Assembly (NCBI GenBank): GCA_021325495.1 | Contig: JAJPGZ010000003.1 | Coordinates: 62,001-126,000, forward strand | Direction of reading: 5' to 3' | Length of the DNA: 64,000 nt | Source: Spartobacteria bacterium | GTDB lineage: Bacteria; Verrucomicrobiota; Verrucomicrobiia; Chthoniobacterales; UBA10450 | Shown: positions 16,509 through 24,983 of the stretch, piece by piece | Layout: every line of letters starts with the position of its first letter | Numbering within the stretch: the stretch's first letter is position 1 | The notes under the pieces: generated by a model | Seen by the model: only the letters and a program-made list of their open reading frames with translations | What the model was told of the DNA's origin: nothing | Databases searched by the model: none | Translations under genes and position numbers: made by a program

Positions 16509-17071
16509 ACTGCGTTCCCCGCTGTCATGTTCGACCGCAACGACTTTAGCAAGTCGCTGCGCCCTCGCGGCAATTTCCCAAACAACGCGCCGAGCGCAAC
16601 GGCGGGCGTTTGCTTTGATCGTTGCGAACTGTGCACGCCCGTGATGCGGGCCAACTCGCTCTCGAAATGCGCCAGTGCGCGCGAATCCGGATCGCCGGAA
16701 TCAAGATAAGTAAGAGCGCGCCGCAATAGATCGAACAGTTCCGGCTCGCAATGATCCCGCTCCGTACACAGCTCTATTAACTCCGTGAAGTACGAAGCGG
16801 TTTGCGTCCGCAGATACGTGTTGCGGATAGGCGCGAAGACATTGCGCAAAGTCAATTCCGTTAGCGTATGCAAACTCGATTTACGACTGCGCGCGATTTG
16901 AATTTCCGCTTCGAAAAACAGATCGAGCTTGCCTGCAAAGGCGCTCTTCGGCCGCAAAGCGCCTTTCGCAACCGTTTCGATACAGCCTAACGACTCCGTA
17001 CACCACGATACGATCAGGCTCGTGTCGCTGAACTTGCGCTTGCGCAACAGAATGGCCGCCGTCGTTTCCAC
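16505..17071 (-). CDS. recO: DNA repair protein RecO (short form)
   Basis: The N terminus (AAILLRKRKFSDTSLIVSW, KGALRPKS, LDLFFEAEI) is the RecO OB fold, and the middle is the helical RecO C domain (TASYFTELIELCTE, LFDLLRRALTYLD). RecO loads RecA on SSB-coated gaps with RecR. At 188 residues it is shorter than the usual 230-250, and the four-cysteine zinc finger of many homologues is absent. The assignment to RecO is still good. Confidence 0.82.
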   Translation of the reverse strand: METTAAILLRKRKFSDTSLIVSWCTESLGCIETVAKGALRPKSAFAGKLDLFFEAEIQIARSRKSSLHTLTELTLRNVFAPIRNTYLRTQTASYFTELIELCTERDHCEPELFDLLRRALTYLDSGDPDSRALAHFESELARITGVHSSQRSKQTPAVALGALFGKLPRGRSDLLKSLRSNMTAGNAV

Positions 17072-17073
17072 GC

Positions 17074-17095
17074 AAGATCGACAATCGCCTAACGA
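17074..17095 (+). repeat. Composite of word A and word B
   Basis: Word A (17074-17083), a 4 bp spacer ATCG, then word B (17088-17095). The composite fills the junction between recO and lpdA and covers the lpdA stop. The same spacing is found in reverse at 53774-53796. Confidence 0.85.
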
Positions 17096-18495
17096 TTGAC
17101 GATATGCAGCGCCCGCTTCTCCACCGCCAGCGCCGCTTCCTTGACCGCTTCGCTCAAAGTCGGATGCGAATGGCAGGTGCGGCCCAGATCTTCTGAGCTG
17201 CCGCCAAATTCCATCACGCTCGCTGCTTCCGCGATCAACTCCGAGGCCGCGTGCTGCAAAATATGCGCGCCGAGAATTCGATCGGTCTTTGCCTCCGCGA
17301 TAAATTTCACCATGCCATCGGCATCTTCATTCGCGAGCGCGCGACCGTTCGCACGAAATGGAAATTTGCCGACTCGGTAATCGATCCCCTTTTCCTTCGC
17401 CTGTTCTTCCGTTAGGCCGACTCCGGCCAATTCCGGATTTGTGTAAATGATTCCGGGAATGACATCGTAATTCACGTGCCCGGATTTGCCGGCAATGATT
17501 TCGACGCAAGCGATGCCTTCCTCCTCGGCCTTGTGCGCGAGCATCGGACCGGCCACGACGTCGCCGATGGCGTAAATGCCTTCGACGTTCGTGCGAAAGT
17601 GATTGTCGATCTTAATGCGTTTCTTTTCATCCAAGGCCACGCCGACTTTTTCCGCGCCGAGACCGTCGGAGAACGGTTTGCGACCGACCGACACGAGAAT
17701 CTTGTCGGCCTCAAACGTCAGTTCCTCTTTTCCTTTCGTCGCCGTGGCCGTCACGCGATCGCCGTCAACTTTCACCGCACTGACTTTTGTCTCGAGATGA
17801 AACGTCATGCCCTGCGCGGTCAAGGAACGCTGCAACAAGTTCGACAATTCCAAATCGAAACCGACGGCGATGCGCGGCAGAAATTCGAGCACCGTTACTT
17901 CCGACCCTAAGCGCGACCAGACCGAGCCGAGCTCGAGGCCGATCGCGCCTGCGCCGATGACTAACAACTTCGCCGGCGCATCTGTGAAGGACAGCGCTTC
18001 GGTGCTGCTAACAATTTTGTCGCCGTCGAATTTCGCGAACGGTAATTCCACCGGCACGCTTCCCGTGGCGATCACGATATTCTTCGTTTCGATTTCCTGC
18101 GTCTCGCCCGCGGAAGATTTCACGGAAACTTTGCCAGGCGCGGTGATGGTGCCAAGGCCTTCGAACGTCGTCACCTTGTTCGTCTTCATCAAAGCGCGCA
18201 CTCCGCCGGTGAGCGTTTTCACGACCTTGTCTTTGCGTTGCAACATCTTCGCAAGATCGACATGTACGTTGTCGATGACGATGCCGTGTTTCGCCGCTTC
18301 CTTTTTTGCAAAAACAAAATGGTCGCTCGAAGTCAGCAACGCCTTGCTCGGGATGCATCCGATATTCAGACAAGTGCCGCCGAGCTCTTTGTCTTTTTCC
18401 ACGATCGCGGTTTTGAGCCCAAGCTGGCCCGCGCGAATGGCGGCGACGTATCCGCCCGGTCCGGAACCGATGATAACGACATCAAATTTTTCCAT
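17089..18495 (-). CDS. lpdA: Dihydrolipoyl dehydrogenase (E3)
   Basis: The 468-residue flavoprotein has the FAD motif GSGPGGYVAAIRAGQLG, the redox-active disulfide GGTCLNIGCIPSKALL, the NAD motif GAGAIGLELGSVWSRLG and the C-terminal HSHPTLSEAVKEA with the catalytic His-Glu pair. It reoxidises lipoamide in the 2-oxoglutarate (and possibly pyruvate) dehydrogenase complex. It starts one base after the sucB stop. Word A copies at 17604 (KIDNH) and 18253 lie inside. Confidence 0.97.
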   Translation of the reverse strand: MEKFDVVIIGSGPGGYVAAIRAGQLGLKTAIVEKDKELGGTCLNIGCIPSKALLTSSDHFVFAKKEAAKHGIVIDNVHVDLAKMLQRKDKVVKTLTGGVRALMKTNKVTTFEGLGTITAPGKVSVKSSAGETQEIETKNIVIATGSVPVELPFAKFDGDKIVSSTEALSFTDAPAKLLVIGAGAIGLELGSVWSRLGSEVTVLEFLPRIAVGFDLELSNLLQRSLTAQGMTFHLETKVSAVKVDGDRVTATATKGKEELTFEADKILVSVGRKPFSDGLGAEKVGVALDEKKRIKIDNHFRTNVEGIYAIGDVVAGPMLAHKAEEEGIACVEIIAGKSGHVNYDVIPGIIYTNPELAGVGLTEEQAKEKGIDYRVGKFPFRANGRALANEDADGMVKFIAEAKTDRILGAHILQHAASELIAEAASVMEFGGSSEDLGRTCHSHPTLSEAVKEAALAVEKRALHIVNR

Positions 18496-19674
18496 TTAGA
18501 AATCGAGCGGAAGCTTTTTCGGGTCTTCGATGCACTCTTTTACTTTAACGAGAAACGTCACCGCTTCCTTGCCATCGACCGCGCGGTGATCGTAGCTGAG
18601 CGCAAGATACATCATCGGGCGGATGTCGATCTTGCCCTCGACCGCCATCGGGCGCGGCTGGATCTTATGCATGCCGAGGATCCCGCTCTGCGGCGGATTG
18701 AGGATCGGCGTACTTAATAGAGAGCCATACACGCCGCCGTTCGAAATTGTAAACGTGCCGCCAGTCAGATCTTCGATCTTCAATTTTCCTTCGCGCGCTT
18801 TCACCGCGTAATCGCCAATGTCACGCTCGAGATCGGCGAATGATTTTTTATCGGCATCGCGAATCACGGGAACGACCAATCCGCGCTCGGTGCCGACGGC
18901 CACACCGATGTCGTAGAAATTGTTTTGCACGAAATCTTCGTCTTCGATTCTGCCGTTGATCGCCGGCACGGTCTTGAGCGCTTCGACGGTGGCTTTAATG
19001 AAGAACGACATGAAGCCGAGTTTGAAGCCGTGTTTCTTGGTGAATTCGTCCTGCTTCTCGGCGCGAAGTTTCTGCACCGCGCTCATGTCGCATTCGTTGA
19101 AGGTGGTGAGAATGGCGGCGGTGTGCTGGGCCATGACCAGTTGCTGCGCGATCTTGCGACGAAGGGGCGACATTTTTCGCCTAACCACACGACCGTCTTC
19201 TTGCGATTGTCGATCTTGCACCTTGTCGATCTTTTCTTCGGCAGGCGCGCTTGCAGCGGCGAGAACATCGCCCTTCGTTAGGCGTCCATCTTTACCGGTG
19301 CCCGAAATTTTTTCGGGTTGCAATTTTTCTTCTTCGACAATTCGCCTAACGGACGGAGACAGCGGCGCACTTGAAGCCGCCGGTGGTGCTGCCGACTTTG
19401 ATTCCGCCTTCTTCGGTTGATCGCTGGCGGGCGCGGTTCTGGAATCGTCGATCGTGGCGACGACTTCGCCGATCTTCACCTCCTGGCCTTCCGGCACATT
19501 GGTTTCGAGGACGCCGGATTTCTCGGCCACGATCTCGGTGGAAACTTTGTCGGTCTCGAGTGTGAAGAGAGCGTCGCCCGCGTTGACGAAGTCGCCCGAC
19601 TTTTTGTGCCAGACGGAAACGACACCGCTCTCGATCGATTCACCGACTGCCGGAATTTTAACTTCCACGCTCAT
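18496..19674 (-). CDS. sucB: Dihydrolipoyllysine succinyltransferase, E2 of 2-oxoglutarate dehydrogenase
   Basis: The 392-residue protein has one lipoyl domain with the lipoylated lysine in ETDKVSTE. A linker leads to a peripheral-subunit-binding domain ([33 protein letters not shown]) and then the catalytic domain with SYDHRAVDG near the C terminus (His and Asp of the acyltransferase). Two word-A copies 16 bp apart (19208 and 19224) are read as [10 protein letters not shown] exactly in the second linker, before the RKKM-type start of the catalytic domain. Word B (19275) lies in the binding domain. It is followed immediately by lpdA, while sucA lies 2.4 kb away beyond an opposite-strand cassette. 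Confidence 0.95.
   Translation of the reverse strand: MSVEVKIPAVGESIESGVVSVWHKKSGDFVNAGDALFTLETDKVSTEIVAEKSGVLETNVPEGQEVKIGEVVATIDDSRTAPASDQPKKAESKSAAPPAASSAPLSPSVRRIVEEEKLQPEKISGTGKDGRLTKGDVLAAASAPAEEKIDKVQDRQSQEDGRVVRRKMSPLRRKIAQQLVMAQHTAAILTTFNECDMSAVQKLRAEKQDEFTKKHGFKLGFMSFFIKATVEALKTVPAINGRIEDEDFVQNNFYDIGVAVGTERGLVVPVIRDADKKSFADLERDIGDYAVKAREGKLKIEDLTGGTFTISNGGVYGSLLSTPILNPPQSGILGMHKIQPRPMAVEGKIDIRPMMYLALSYDHRAVDGKEAVTFLVKVKECIEDPKKLPLDF
19208..19233 (-). repeat. Word A doublet in the sucB linker
   Basis: Two exact TGTCGATCTT copies start at 19208 and 19224, 16 bp apart, and encode [10 protein letters not shown] in an interdomain linker. The two copies use different reading frames. Confidence 0.85.
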
Positions 19675-19771
19675 TCGATTCGCTATCTAAACGAAAAAGC
19701 CGGACGCGCCAATGGAAAGCCGACGCTGGCTGGGAACTTGCTGAATTTAGCCGAGCCCGCGGTGTCTTCCG

Positions 19772-20812
19772 ATGAATCTCGCCAGCGCATTTAAAAAACA
19801 ATCGGCCAATTGGATTTTCGCCGAAATGGTCGTGGCCATTCTCCTCATCGGCTACTTCGATTACGTCTCCGGCTATTCCGTGAGTCTTTTTATTTTCTAC
19901 GGCGGGCCGATTTTTGCAGTGGCGTGGTATTGCTCGCGACGGCATGGGATTCTCGCGGCGTTAATAGCGGGCATTACGTGGTGGTGGGCGGATGTAATGA
20001 CGGACCATCCCTACGACTACAATTGGCAACAGGCTTGGGAGACTGGAGTGCGGCTGGGGTTTTTTATCTTTGTGGCGCAAGTCGGGGCTTCGCTTCGCGC
20101 GCATACCGAGATGGCGCATACGCGCATCGCTCTGCTCGAACATTCACAACAACTCGAGCGTGAGATCATCGCTATCAGCGAGCGGGAACAACGCCGCATC
20201 GGTCAGGATTTGCATGATGGCATTTGCCAATATCTCGCGGCGCTCGGGTGCGCGGCGGCCTCGCTCGAGAGCGATCTTCGCCAGCGAAATCTCGACGCGG
20301 AAGCACGCGTGGCCGGCGACCTCGCGAAATTTCTGCAGAATGCCGTGATCCAAACGCGCGATCTCGCCCGCGGCCTGGTTCCGTTGCGATTGGACGAATC
20401 GGGTTTGGCTGTGGCGCTGGAAAATTTGGCCGACTCGGTTACACGATTACAGGGAATCCCGTGCACGTTTGACTTTAACGGGTCGTTGGCCGCATTCGAC
20501 GAAAGACGCGCCATGCATCTTTATCGCATCGCGCAGGAAGCGATTAACAACGCGACCAAACACGGTCGAGCCAGTCGTATCGCGTTGTCGCTGCAGGCAA
20601 ACGGAAACGCCACCACTTTGAGTATTACCGATGACGGCGTTGGCATTTCCAAAACCCAAACCAGTAAGGACGGAATCGGATTGGGCATCATGAACTATCG
20701 CGCGCGCCTGACCGGCGGCGAACTACAGATCGACGAGCCCGAGCATGGCGGCACGGTTGTCTCCTGTGTTCTCGCGAACCACGCTAAGATCGACAATGAC
20801 GGCCAAGCCTAA
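19772..20812 (+). CDS. NarX/DegS-type sensor histidine kinase
   Basis: The 346-residue protein starts with about four membrane helices (FAEMVVAILLIGYFDYVSG, VSLFIFYGGPIFAVAWY), then a coiled coil and a HisKA_3 box (ISEREQRRIGQDLHDGICQYL) with the phospho-acceptor His. The HATPase part has EAINNATKHG (N box), ITDDGVGI and GIGLGIMNYRARL. It overlaps the start region of the downstream response regulator and forms a two-component pair with it. The periplasmic part is small, so sensing may be within the membrane. Confidence 0.92.
   Translation: MNLASAFKKQSANWIFAEMVVAILLIGYFDYVSGYSVSLFIFYGGPIFAVAWYCSRRHGILAALIAGITWWWADVMTDHPYDYNWQQAWETGVRLGFFIFVAQVGASLRAHTEMAHTRIALLEHSQQLEREIIAISEREQRRIGQDLHDGICQYLAALGCAAASLESDLRQRNLDAEARVAGDLAKFLQNAVIQTRDLARGLVPLRLDESGLAVALENLADSVTRLQGIPCTFDFNGSLAAFDERRAMHLYRIAQEAINNATKHGRASRIALSLQANGNATTLSITDDGVGISKTQTSKDGIGLGIMNYRARLTGGELQIDEPEHGGTVVSCVLANHAKIDNDGQA
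20786..20795 (+). repeat. Word A abutting the response-regulator ATG
   Basis: AAGATCGACA is followed directly by ATG at 20796. The copy also encodes KIDN at the C terminus of the kinase. Confidence 0.8.
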
Positions 20813-21476
20813 CAGTTCCAAGTCGCGCATCCTCATTGTCGAGGACCATCCGATGTTTCGCGAACAACTCGCTCATCTCATCGGGCGCGAAGCGGACATG
20901 CTCATTTGCGGAGAAGCGGACAATATCTGCGACGGCTTCGAGCTCGCCTGCAAACTCCAGCCGCATCTCGTAATCGTCGATATCTCGCTCAAAGGCGCGA
21001 GCGGTCTCGAGCTCTTGAAACAGCTCCGCGCGCAAAAGCTCGACGTTCCCGTCCTTGTGCTCTCGATGCACGACGAGTCCCTTTACGCCGAACGCGCGTT
21101 TCGCGCCGGCGCTCGCGGTTACATCACTAAACATGAAGCCTCGGCCAAGGTCATGACCGCGATTCGCCAGGTGCTTCATGGGGAAATTTTCGTCCAGCCA
21201 AAATTCGTTTCTGTTCTGGTAAAGAAAATTGCGAGCGGCGATGACATCGGCGCCGACCCGGTCAGCACTCTCACCGATCGCGAACTGGACGTATTCGAAT
21301 TCATCGGCCGCGGCCTAACGACACGCGAGATCAGCATCCGACTCAACATCGGCGCGACCACGATCGAGACTTATCGCGCGCGCATTAAAGAGAAACTTCA
21401 GCTTGAAAACGCGGCACAGTTGCAGACTCACGCGGCGCGATGGCTGGAGAAACGGGACGCCGTCGTCTCAATTTAG
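20796..21476 (+). CDS. NarL/LuxR-family response regulator
   Basis: The start is taken at the ATG at 20796 (MTAKPNSSKSRILIVEDHPMF); a frame start at 20745 is less likely. The 226-residue protein has a receiver domain with acidic VEDH, phospho-Asp in VIVDISLKG and Lys in GYITKHEA. A LuxR-type HTH follows (LTDRELDVFEFIGRGLTTREISIRLNIGATTIETYRARIKEKL). It is the partner of the kinase just upstream. Word B (21314) encodes GLTTRE in the recognition region. Confidence 0.95.
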   Translation: MTAKPNSSKSRILIVEDHPMFREQLAHLIGREADMLICGEADNICDGFELACKLQPHLVIVDISLKGASGLELLKQLRAQKLDVPVLVLSMHDESLYAERAFRAGARGYITKHEASAKVMTAIRQVLHGEIFVQPKFVSVLVKKIASGDDIGADPVSTLTDRELDVFEFIGRGLTTREISIRLNIGATTIETYRARIKEKLQLENAAQLQTHAARWLEKRDAVVSI

Positions 21477-21478
21477 CG

Positions 21479-21496
21479 GACTTAATCGCGTAAGTC
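21479..21496 (+). terminator. Weak hairpin after the response regulator
   Basis: GACTTA and TAAGTC form a 6 bp stem around a 6-base loop, 3 bp after the stop codon. There is no T-run, so this is only a possible terminator. Confidence 0.3.
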
Positions 21497-21584
21497 GTTG
21501 TCGTTGTGTGTCGTGATTCTCATGACAGAATTATCATGATGCTTGTCGAGTAGTGCTGGTCTTACCGCTGCTTCACTGCAACGC

Positions 21585-22010
21585 ATGATTACCAAGCGTA
21601 AAAACACCGCTCAAAAACTTTCTGCCCGCATCGGCGCCTTCACTCTCGTCGAGATCATGATTGTGGTCGCCATCATTGCCTTGCTTGCATCGATCGCTGT
21701 CCCGGGGTTTCTCCGCGCGCGCAAACGTTCGCAGGCTGCGCGCATATTAAACGATTTGCGTTTGATCGATTCCGCCATCGACCAGTACGCGATTGAGACG
21801 AACAAGATGGGCGGCACCACGGTTGCCGTGAGCGATTGGACTAACTATCTCAAGAAGAGCTCGAGCCTTTACAACACCGGCAAGGACATTTTCGGCAACA
21901 CTTATGGGCAACAAACGGTCGATCAGTTGCCGAAGTTTCCGTTAGCGACCTGGAACGCGCTTTCGGACGTTGCCGATACCAACTTCTGGTCGCCCTACAC
22001 CCACCAGTAA
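21585..22010 (+). CDS. Major pseudopilin-like protein (GspG/PilA type)
   Basis: The ATG at 21585 gives 141 residues with a basic leader and the canonical prepilin motif GAFTLVEIMIVVAIIALLAS (cleavage between G/A or A/F, Glu at +5), followed by the long amphipathic helix RARKRSQAARILNDLRLIDSAIDQYA. The short C-terminal domain is typical of verrucomicrobial GspG-like proteins. The secretion or pilus machinery is not adjacent. It lies next to a NarL-type two-component pair on the same strand, which may regulate it. That link is inference. Confidence 0.88.
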   Translation: MITKRKNTAQKLSARIGAFTLVEIMIVVAIIALLASIAVPGFLRARKRSQAARILNDLRLIDSAIDQYAIETNKMGGTTVAVSDWTNYLKKSSSLYNTGKDIFGNTYGQQTVDQLPKFPLATWNALSDVADTNFWSPYTHQ

Positions 22011-22028
22011 TCGGCGCAAGATCGACAA

Positions 22029-24764
22029 CTACACGCGAAAGGCGTCGGCCGTAAGCTGCGCCTGCTCGCGTTTATGGCGCGCGAGCGAACCGACCGCCGG
22101 ACTCGCGCCCGCATCACGGCCAGCGTAGCCGATCTCGCGATCGAAAAGTTTTCGCAGGCGTGGCTCGATGAATGTCCACGCGCCCATGTTTTCCGGTTCT
22201 TCCTGGCACCAAACGAAGCGCGCATTTTTCGGAAACGATTTCACCATCGATTTCAATTTCGTCTCGTGCAGCGGGTAAAGCTGTTCGACCCGAATCAAAG
22301 CGACGTTGTCGATCTTGTGTTCATCGCGGTACTTCAACAGGTCGTAATAAACTTTTCCGGAACAGAAGATCACGCGTTTGATCTTGCTCGATGAACCGAC
22401 TTTTGGTCCGGGCAAAATTTCTTCGAAACGGCCTTTGAGAAAATCTTCCTTCGGAGAAGAAGCGTGCTCGGCCCGCAATAAACTCTTCGGCGTCATGATC
22501 ACGAGCGGCTTAACGAACTTGCGTTTCATCTGTCGTCGCAGCACGTGAAAATACTGCGCCGCGGTCGTTAGGTTGCAGACCTGGATGTTATCTTCTGCGC
22601 AAAGCTGAAGGAACCGCTCGAGTCGCCCGCTGGAGTGTTCCGGTCCCTGACCTTCGTAACCGTGCGGCAAAAGCATGACGAGCCCACTCGGGCGTTGCCA
22701 TTTCGATTCGGCTGAGACGATGAATTGATCGATGATCGTTTGCGCGCCGTTTACGAAATCGCCGAACTGCGCTTCCCAAAGGCAGAGCATGTTCGGGTAG
22801 TCTAACGAGTAGCCGTAATCGAATCCGAGCACGGCCGCTTCGGAAAGCAGGCTGTTGTAAATGCAAATGCGTGCTTGTCGATCTTGCATGTGCATCAGCG
22901 GCACATACGGCGCGCCGGTTTTGGCGTCGTAAAGAATGGCGTGGCGCGTGGAGAACGTTCCGCGCGCGCTGTCCTGGCCGGAGAGCCGAACGTTGTGGCC
23001 CTCGAGCAGCAAGGAACCGAACGCGAGCAATTCCGCATAATGCCATTCGAATTTCCCGTTCTTCTCAAAAACTTCGCGACGATGATCAAGCACGATGCGT
23101 TTGATCTTCGGCTGGACGTTGAACTCTTCCGGCACAGTCGTTAGGGCATCGACCACCTTGCGCAGCTCGTTTTCGCTGATCGCGGTCGCAACCGGCGAGC
23201 TTTTGTATTCCGGCTGGAAAACGGCGTTTGATTCTTTGAATTGCGCACGCGAGCCGGCCTTCTCTTTCTCGATCGCTTCCACTTCCTCCTTCGCCATTTC
23301 GAGTCGAAGTTGGAATTCGATTTCGAGCGAAGCGGCATCGTCGTCGCTCAGCGTGCCTGATTTCAACAGCTCCTGTTTATAGAGCTGCGCGGTCGAAAGG
23401 TGCTTGTCGATCTTTGCGTAAAGGTGCGGCTGCGTGAACGCCGGTTCGTCCCCTTCGTTGTGTCCGTAGCGGCGATAGCAATACATGTCGATCACGACGT
23501 CGCGTCCGAATTCCTGGCGAAAATCGAGCGCCAATTGGCTAACGAACAGAACCGCGAGCGGATCGTCGCCATTCACATGAAAGATCGGCGCTTCAATCAT
23601 CTTCGCCACGTCGGTCGCGTACATGGACGAGCGCGCATCTTCGGGCAGCGTCGTGAAACCGATTTGGTTGTTCACGACCACGTGCACGGTGCCGCCCGTT
23701 CCGTAGCCGTGGAGTTGCGACATGTTCAATGTCTCGGCCACAATCCCCTGCCCTGCGAATGCCGCATCGCCGTGAATGAGTAACGGCAAAACTTTTTTGC
23801 GATGTTCGTTATCGTTACGAATGCGTTGCCGCGCGCGCGCCACTCCTTCGACCACCGGATCGACCGCTTCCAAATGACTTGGATTTGCCGCCAGACGAAT
23901 CTCGACTTCAGCACCGGACGCAAGCTTCCGGACCGCGTGATAACCGAGATGATATTTCACATCACCGTCACCGGACACGAGCTCGGGCACATAATTTTCG
24001 CTGAACTCGGTGAAGATGAGGCGCAACGATTTGCGCAAAAGATTCGCGAGCACGTTGAGTCGCCCGCGATGCGCCATGCCCATGCAGATTTCTTCCACGC
24101 CGGCGCTCGGACATTTGTGCAAAATGGTATCGAGAATCACCATGAGCGACTCCGCGCCTTGCAACGAAAAGCGTTTTTGCCCGACGTAACGCGTGTGCAG
24201 AAAAACTTCGAACGTCTCCGCCTCCATTAACGCGCGCAATAACGCCACCTGCGTGTTGCGCGGCGTTTGCGATTTGTTAGGCCGCGACTCCAGCCGGTGC
24301 CGCACCCAATTGCGAATGCGCGTGTTCTGAATGTGCATGAACTCCGCGCCGATCGTGTCCGCGTAAATTCGCTGCAGGCGCGCGATCATCTCGCGCAACG
24401 GCATCTCCTCGCACTCGGCGAAGAATTTCGACGACACGCGAAGATCGAGATCTTTTTCGGAAAAGCCGAGCTCGCGCAGAGTGAGCAACGGATTCTCCGG
24501 TCGTTTGTCCGCGAGCGGATTGATCCGCGCGATCGTGTGACCGAGCGTGCGATAGGCGTAAACGAGTGCGTCCACTCGCGTTTGCAGCGGACTTTCGCGC
24601 TCCGCGCGTTTCACCGCGCCGTTTTTCTGCGGCAAATTTCCGAGCTCGAAACCTTCGAAGAACGCCGACCAGCTTGGATCGACCTCGCGCGGATTTATTT
24701 TCCAGCGCCGATAATTCTCCTCGATCAATTCGAGGTTCGCTCGTGCGGCAATTGAAATCGACAT
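22029..24764 (-). CDS. sucA: 2-oxoglutarate dehydrogenase E1 component
   Basis: The 911-residue protein has the E1o N-terminal segment (NLELIEENYRRWKINPREVDPSW), the active-site His region GMAHRGRLNVL, the thiamine-diphosphate motif HGDAAFAGQG and the C-terminal LLPHGYEGQGPEHSSGRLERFLQ. It decarboxylates 2-oxoglutarate and transfers the succinyl group to SucB. Length and order of motifs are normal. Word A (24764-24773) abuts the ATG, and others are at 22307, 22876 and 23405. Confidence 0.97.
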   Translation of the reverse strand: MSISIAARANLELIEENYRRWKINPREVDPSWSAFFEGFELGNLPQKNGAVKRAERESPLQTRVDALVYAYRTLGHTIARINPLADKRPENPLLTLRELGFSEKDLDLRVSSKFFAECEEMPLREMIARLQRIYADTIGAEFMHIQNTRIRNWVRHRLESRPNKSQTPRNTQVALLRALMEAETFEVFLHTRYVGQKRFSLQGAESLMVILDTILHKCPSAGVEEICMGMAHRGRLNVLANLLRKSLRLIFTEFSENYVPELVSGDGDVKYHLGYHAVRKLASGAEVEIRLAANPSHLEAVDPVVEGVARARQRIRNDNEHRKKVLPLLIHGDAAFAGQGIVAETLNMSQLHGYGTGGTVHVVVNNQIGFTTLPEDARSSMYATDVAKMIEAPIFHVNGDDPLAVLFVSQLALDFRQEFGRDVVIDMYCYRRYGHNEGDEPAFTQPHLYAKIDKHLSTAQLYKQELLKSGTLSDDDAASLEIEFQLRLEMAKEEVEAIEKEKAGSRAQFKESNAVFQPEYKSSPVATAISENELRKVVDALTTVPEEFNVQPKIKRIVLDHRREVFEKNGKFEWHYAELLAFGSLLLEGHNVRLSGQDSARGTFSTRHAILYDAKTGAPYVPLMHMQDRQARICIYNSLLSEAAVLGFDYGYSLDYPNMLCLWEAQFGDFVNGAQTIIDQFIVSAESKWQRPSGLVMLLPHGYEGQGPEHSSGRLERFLQLCAEDNIQVCNLTTAAQYFHVLRRQMKRKFVKPLVIMTPKSLLRAEHASSPKEDFLKGRFEEILPGPKVGSSSKIKRVIFCSGKVYYDLLKYRDEHKIDNVALIRVEQLYPLHETKLKSMVKSFPKNARFVWCQEEPENMGAWTFIEPRLRKLFDREIGYAGRDAGASPAVGSLARHKREQAQLTADAFRV

Positions 24765-24861
24765 GTCGATCTTACTCTCGCGCCGATGCGCCCGGCGGCA
24801 AGTTGACAGTCGTAATCGCGCCTCGTTATTTCACCGCCGATGAGCGTCGCCGCGAAATTTC

Positions 24862-24963
24862 TGGGGAACACAGGCCGCTGGCCTGTGGTGTTCGGCGGCT
24901 CGCCGAACACGAGTAACTCCGGCGAGCCGCCGGAGTTTGCAGGCGGGCCGCCTGCGCTCCCCA
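24862..24963. repeat. Four-hairpin cruciform-like element
   Basis: An outer 5 bp stem TGGGG/CCCCA encloses four successive perfect hairpins, each with a 3-base loop: ACAGGCC-GCT-GGCCTGT (24870-24886), GTGTTCGGCG-GCT-CGCCGAACAC (24888-24910), AACTCCGGCG-AGC-CGCCGGAGTT (24915-24937) and GCAGGCG-GGC-CGCCTGC (24939-24955). It sits between divergent sucA and htrA. It looks like a mobile palindromic repeat of the REP/MITE kind. Only one copy is in the window. Confidence 0.85.
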
Positions 24964-24983
24964 AGCGCAGATTGCGTGTTGCG

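Noticed and set aside
24840-24983. N-terminal extension of the htrA protein
   Set aside because: It would translate the four-hairpin element into low-complexity sequence and bury the signal peptide, so the later ATG is preferred.
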